A stretch of 9,080 nt of DNA from Campylobacterota bacterium (GTDB taxonomy: Bacteria > Campylobacterota > Campylobacteria > Campylobacterales > SZUA-545), in assembly GCA_003561815.1 (NCBI GenBank), contig PWVP01000086.1:1-9080 (forward strand), in the 5' to 3' direction. Under the pieces are notes generated by a model. That model was not told the DNA's origin. It was given only the letters and a program-made list of their open reading frames with translations, and searched no databases. Made by a program: the position numbers and the translations under genes. Positions 6,205 through 9,080 of the stretch are shown in pieces; the stretch's first letter is position 1; each line of letters begins with the position of its first letter.

Positions 6205-8028
6205 TCAACCCTTCTTTTCAGGGAAGGTGATGTTGATGGTCAGCTGCATCCCATCGAGCAGCTCCCGCAGCGTCCCGGTGGTGACCGTGCCCAGCGGGCT
6301 CTGGATGCTGCTGCCCTGATCGGGGGTGACGCTCATCTGCGCAGCCGGGAGATCGCCCGCCTCATCGTGGCTTGACGCCTCGGGCTCGGGCGCTGATTCA
6401 CCCAGCGCCTGGGCGACCGACGCCTCATCCATCTGCCCAAACTCATCCTGATCAGAGGGCGCCTCCAGAGCCTCCTCCTCTTGGGCGCCATCCTCCTGCT
6501 GGGGCTCCTCCTCTAGCGGCTCCATCTCCCCAAAGGAGTCATCGAGCAGATCCGAGTCGAGATCGCTCTCCTCTTTGTGCAGATCGGCCAGATCGTCCTC
6601 ATCAAGCAGTGCGCTGTTTTCGCCCAGGTCGATTTTGACCTCCTCATCGGCACTCAGGGAGTCCTCCAGCTCATCGGCATCGAAGTCACCCAGCTCGGAG
6701 ACATCCTCCAGCGGCGCATCACCCTCCTCAGGCAGGGCACCCTCCTCGCCATCCTCGGAGGCCAGCTGCGCCTCATCCTCATCACTCAAGAGCTCTTTCA
6801 CTTTAGCCACCTCCTCCTCATCCAGCACAGACTCCTTCTTTGTGCTCGGCTCTTCGCCGCCAGCGTCACTATCCATCTCATCGAGCTCCTGAAGATCGCC
6901 CTTGAGCGCCTCATACTCATCAGACGCTCCGCTCTCATCCAGACCTCCATCGGCCTCCAGACTCTCCTGAGCCTCTGGTTCAGAGGGCGTCTCATCCAGC
7001 TGAGGCTCCTCCTCTAAATCGGGCTCCTCGAGATCGCCCAGATCCAGATCGGGAAGCTCCTCCAGATCGTCGCCAGGGGTTTCTGCGCTCTCCTCGGTCA
7101 GCTCTGCCGCTTCATCCTCTGCCTCTGCCGAAGCGGACCCAGTCGGCTCGATCTCTGCAAGGGGATCTTCGTCCGCCTCCGGCATGGCCAGATCCTCTCC
7201 CCCTATCGCCGGTTCCAGAAGATCATCCTGCTGGGGGGTCTCCCCTGTCTCCTGGGTCTCTTTTTCGGGGGCGCTTTCTGTCTCCTCCTCCGGCCAAGCG
7301 TCCAGATCCAAAGAGAGATCCCCCAGCTCATCGGCGCTCTCTTCGGCAGGGGCTGACTCCAGATCCGCCAGCTCCTCCTCCCCAGAAGGGGCGGACGACG
7401 CCTCAGACGATCCTGCATCCAAGTCTGCATCGGGCTGTTCGGAGGGCTCCATAGCCGCCTCATCCAGCTCAAGCGTCTCCCCGGAGAGCTCATCTGGACT
7501 CTCCGTATCCTGCGCGGCGCCCAGCTCGTCACCGCCCAGATCATCACCCAGCTCCAGATCATCACCAAAATCCCCATCCAGATCGGGCAGCTCATCGCCC
7601 AGATCACCGGCATCCAAAGAGAGATCATCGGCACTCATGCCGCCATTGGCATCCAGATCGTCAAGCGCCTCTGCGCCCCCCTCATCGACAGCGCCCATCT
7701 CCCCTTCGACACCGCTGCCCATATTGGAGGAGAAGGCATCAATCAGCTCCGTCGGAAGAAACGGCTTCTCCACATAGAGATCAAACCCGGCGCTCTTTTC
7801 GCCGTTTTTAGGGTGCAAAAGCGCCACCCGCGCATCGGCGCTTAACGCCTTGATCGACGAAACATCCGCCTCGCCAAGGCTCTCGTGATCGACCAGTATC
7901 CAGCGATACTCCCCGGCGCTCGCCTCCTGGGGGGTGGTCACACTCTCCACCTCCAGCCCCACTTTTGAGGCGCTCAGCTTCACCAGCTTTTCGACGGTTC
8001 CATTCTCATTGATCAGCAGGATCTTCAT
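6205..8028 (-). CDS. Poly-E-rich (highly acidic) protein with receiver-like N-terminal domain
   Basis: The 607-residue protein has three parts. Residues 1-100 look like a CheY-type receiver fold: MKILLINENG as strand 1, WILVDHES with D47 at the phospho-acceptor position, and LYVEKPFLPTEL with the conserved Lys-Pro (K88, P89). The acidic pair of strand 1 reads N7-E8, so phosphorylation is doubtful. Residues about 106-560 are low-complexity and acidic: by hand count 175 Asp/Glu of 455, only 8 Lys and no Arg. The last 30 residues (578-607), PLGTVTTGTLRELLDGMQLT and beyond, look structured again. From memory, H. pylori and C. jejuni carry an acidic 'poly-E-rich' protein in the same place next to gmk. 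The start is ATG 8028 with GGAG seven bases upstream; the frame continues to 8271 but that extension lies antisense to nucT and has no matching features. It is the first gene of the operon. Molecular function unknown; cytoplasmic, since no signal peptide or membrane helix is seen. Confidence 0.85.
   Translation of the reverse strand: MKILLINENGTVEKLVKLSASKVGLEVESVTTPQEASAGEYRWILVDHESLGEADVSSIKALSADARVALLHPKNGEKSAGFDLYVEKPFLPTELIDAFSSNMGSGVEGEMGAVDEGGAEALDDLDANGGMSADDLSLDAGDLGDELPDLDGDFGDDLELGDDLGGDELGAAQDTESPDELSGETLELDEAAMEPSEQPDADLDAGSSEASSAPSGEEELADLESAPAEESADELGDLSLDLDAWPEEETESAPEKETQETGETPQQDDLLEPAIGGEDLAMPEADEDPLAEIEPTGSASAEAEDEAAELTEESAETPGDDLEELPDLDLGDLEEPDLEEEPQLDETPSEPEAQESLEADGGLDESGASDEYEALKGDLQELDEMDSDAGGEEPSTKKESVLDEEEVAKVKELLSDEDEAQLASEDGEEGALPEEGDAPLEDVSELGDFDADELEDSLSADEEVKIDLGENSALLDEDDLADLHKEESDLDSDLLDDSFGEMEPLEEEPQQEDGAQEEEALEAPSDQDEFGQMDEASVAQALGESAPEPEASSHDEAGDLPAAQMSVTPDQGSSIQSPLGTVTTGTLRELLDGMQLTINITFPEKKG
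7536..7566. repeat. Short direct repeat in the acidic-region coding sequence
   Basis: CCAGATCATCACC occurs perfectly at 7536-7548 and 7554-7566, an 18-base period that encodes the six-residue units GDDLEL / GDDLGG. It is part of a wider, irregular series of CAGATC and CTCCTC words across the gene, which makes length variation by slippage possible. Confidence 0.6.
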
Positions 8029-8116
8029 ACGGTCTCTCCCTATTAACTGGTTTGATAGTATACTGCAAAGGATTTGAAAACCCTTAGGGGCTTTAACCGA
8101 AAGGTAACCAACCGCT
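8029..8116. promoter_or_regulatory. Divergent promoter region of the operon and nucT
   Basis: This 88-base AT-richer gap is the only real intergenic space in the window. The palindrome AGTATACT at 8057-8064 places a TATACT hexamer, close to the sigma-70 -10 consensus TATAAT, on both strands. Used on the minus strand it would start transcription near 8050, leaving a leader of about 22 bases before ATG 8028. On the plus strand the start would be near 8071, with a leader of about 45 bases before ATG 8117. No clear TTGACA -35 box is present on either strand; Campylobacterota housekeeping promoters often lack one. The assignment rests on position and the -10-like box only. Confidence 0.5.
8036..8040 (-). 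promoter_or_regulatory. Ribosome binding site deciding the start of the poly-E-rich gene
   Basis: GGGAG on the minus strand, seven bases before ATG 8028. It supports this start against the longer open frame that extends to 8271. Confidence 0.6.
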
Positions 8117-8656
8117 ATGCAAAAACTGATCCGCGCCCTGAGCATTCTTCTCTTTATGGCGACGCTACTACAGGCACGGGCCTGGTATATGATGCCCGAA
8201 GATGGGGTGCTGGCCGAACAGGCCGCCGTCAACGCCATCGCCGATGCACAAGAGGAGATCGTCGCCGCCATCTACAGCTTCACCAACAACAGCTTAGCGC
8301 GCGCACTCAAAGAGGCGGCCAGCCGGGGGGTGAAGGTGACACTAATTGCCGATGAGAGTCAGATTGAGCGCAACCCCCGCCACCACAAAGCGGGCGAGCT
8401 GGCCAAAATCCAGAACATCACCGTGCTGGTGACCAAAGGGCGCGCCTCCAGACGGGGTAACTACCACGGCCTGATGCACCTTAAGCTCTGCATTATCGAC
8501 AACGAAACGATTATCCACGGCTCGGCCAACTGGTCGCACAACGCCTTTAATCTCAGCCACGAGCTGCTGATTATCGAGGAGGATAGCGCATGGGCGCTGG
8601 CCCTTCAGGAGCGCTTAGCCCCCATCATCCGTCAGGCGCGCCCCTACACTCAGTAA
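8117..8656 (+). CDS. nucT: Exported phospholipase-D-family nuclease NucT
   Basis: This 179-residue protein belongs to the PLD superfamily with a single HKD motif per chain; such nucleases work as dimers. The motif is complete: H121, K123 and D128 in HLKLCIID, then GSANWS with G135, S136 and N138. A Sec-type signal peptide is visible: QKLIR, a hydrophobic core at about 7-19, and a likely cut after ARA (residue 22), so it acts in the periplasm or on the membrane. In H. pylori the NucT homologue next to the poly-E-rich gene is reported as a surface or membrane nuclease that prefers single-stranded DNA and aids natural transformation and use of external nucleic acids; the same role here is inference. 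ATG 8117 has a weak AAAGG about 12 bases upstream. It is transcribed away from the acidic-protein operon and its end overlaps the convergent fliR by 7 bases. Confidence 0.9.
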   Translation: MQKLIRALSILLFMATLLQARAWYMMPEDGVLAEQAAVNAIADAQEEIVAAIYSFTNNSLARALKEAASRGVKVTLIADESQIERNPRHHKAGELAKIQNITVLVTKGRASRRGNYHGLMHLKLCIIDNETIIHGSANWSHNAFNLSHELLIIEEDSAWALALQERLAPIIRQARPYTQ

Positions 8657-9080
8657 AAGACGGTTCCGATCGCCTCAAAGGCGCGCATAAACTCCTTTTT
8701 AAAGAGAAAAGCGATCGAGCCCGTCACCGCCATCATCACCAGAAAAGCGACAAAGATTTTCGCCGGGAAGCCGACCACCAGCAGGTTGAAACTGGGGACG
8801 GTTTTCATGATCATCCCAAACACCACATCGGCCATGATGGAGAGCGCCAGAATCGGAAAGGCGATCATAAAGCCCATCACAAAGAGCCACCCAAACGCCT
8901 CGACGCTATGGATCACAAACCCCTCCGAGAGCACAAAGGTGCCCAGAGGCATCGTCTGAAGCGAGTGGGCCATAAAGTAGAGCATCAGGTGGTGACCATC
9001 AAAGGCGAGCAGCAAGACCGTCGCAAACAGCACCAAAAACTGACTGATCATCGGCGAGCTGGTCTGGGAGATCGGAAGAG
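8650..9080 (-). CDS. fliR: Flagellar biosynthesis protein FliR, C-terminal part
   Basis: FliR is an inner-membrane component of the flagellar type III export gate, assembling with FliP and FliQ. The visible ~143 residues are the conserved C-terminal half: SQTSSPMISQFLVLFATVLL, a hydrophobic helix ending in FDGHH, then LQTMPLGTF, a long hydrophobic stretch near FGWLFVMGFMIAFPILALSI, and FNLLVVGFPAKIFVAFLVMM. The order and the FDGH and VxGFPxK motifs match FliR, not the related EscT type. The frame is open to the right edge, so the N-terminal half lies outside the window; an internal ATG at 9051 is not the start. The last 12 bases may be adapter, so true coding sequence may end near 9068. It implies a flagellated cell. 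The gene points toward nucT rather than being joined to the acidic-protein gene. Confidence 0.9.
   Translation of the reverse strand, partial: LPISQTSSPMISQFLVLFATVLLLAFDGHHLMLYFMAHSLQTMPLGTFVLSEGFVIHSVEAFGWLFVMGFMIAFPILALSIMADVVFGMIMKTVPSFNLLVVGFPAKIFVAFLVMMAVTGSIAFLFKKEFMRAFEAIGTVFY
9069..9080. other. Sequence identical to the start of the Illumina TruSeq adapter
   Basis: AGATCGGAAGAG at the extreme right edge is a perfect 12-base match to the beginning of the TruSeq adapter. In the fliR frame it encodes Leu-Pro-Ile/Ser; an Asp-Pro is usual near this position in FliR, and here the residue before Pro is Leu. It is best read as an untrimmed contig end, though a genuine match by chance is possible. 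Confidence 0.65.

Noticed and set aside
6400..7700. Possible CRISPR-like or tandem repeat array from recurring CAGATC / CTCCTC words.
   Set aside because: Spacing is irregular, unit length varies, and the words follow the acidic codons of one continuous gene.
7184..7777. Plus-strand Ser-rich open frame of 197 codons opposite the acidic region.
   Set aside because: GAG/GAT-rich codons on the minus strand automatically read as Ser-rich, stop-poor sequence on the other strand; no motif or start signal supports a gene.
8076..8096. CCCTTAGGGG as a terminator or riboswitch-like hairpin in the nucT leader.
   Set aside because: The stem is only about three perfect pairs with a three-base loop and mismatched flanks, too weak to support.
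8029..8271. Upstream extension of the poly-E-rich reading frame (81 extra residues).
   Set aside because: It runs antisense through the signal-peptide region of nucT, has a Cys/Ala/Ser-rich composition unlike the rest of the protein, and ATG 8028 has a good ribosome site and begins the receiver-like strand.
1..9080. A defence island, phage, mobile element or tRNA/rRNA gene.
   Set aside because: All long frames are explained by core genes, and no integrase, transposase, inverted terminal repeat, cloverleaf or rRNA-like sequence was seen.

Overview
The window looks like a stretch of core chromosome from a GC-rich member of the Campylobacterota (Epsilonproteobacteria). The main reason is the gene order fliR / acidic poly-E-rich protein / gmk / tatA / argS. 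From memory, Campylobacter jejuni has this order (fliR, a 'highly acidic protein', gmk, tatA, argS), and Helicobacter pylori has argS, tatA, gmk, the poly-E-rich protein and the nuclease nucT. The high GC content and the sequence style suggest a free-living relative (Nitratifractor- or Hydrogenimonas-like) rather than an animal pathogen, but the genus cannot be fixed from the sequence alone. There are no phage, transposon, CRISPR or RNA-gene signatures.

Layout. The left edge (3-767, + strand) is the 3' part of a coiled-coil GGDEF diguanylate cyclase. It converges on, and overlaps by 4 bases, a seven-gene minus-strand cluster that runs from 8028 down to 764. In transcription order the cluster is: poly-E-rich protein with a receiver-like head, guanylate kinase (gmk), TatA, arginyl-tRNA synthetase (argS), MtaB tRNA methylthiotransferase, a stand-alone MnmC2-like FAD oxidoreductase, and a class II aldolase-fold protein. 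Every junction in this cluster is a gap of at most 12 bases or an overlap of at most 11, so it is almost certainly one operon. A hairpin at 743-764, directly after the last stop codon, is a plausible terminator. An 88-base divergent intergenic region (8029-8116) separates the operon from a plus-strand PLD-family nuclease (nucT, 8117-8656), which in turn converges with the C-terminal part of fliR (8650-9080, minus strand, cut by the window edge).

How the genes relate. The operon mixes translation and tRNA functions (argS, mtaB, the MnmC2-like protein), nucleotide metabolism (gmk) and protein export (tatA) with two proteins of unknown role at its ends. These are the poly-E-rich protein, which has a degenerate receiver domain, about 455 strongly acidic residues and a conserved-looking tail, and an aldolase-fold protein whose three zinc-ligand positions all appear substituted. 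These two are the best candidates for undescribed biology. No complete novel system, such as a defence island, is visible.

Technical notes. The last 12 bases (9069-9080) are identical to the start of the common Illumina TruSeq adapter, so the right edge is probably an untrimmed contig end. The palindrome CGATCG occurs 19 times by hand count, several-fold more than expected.
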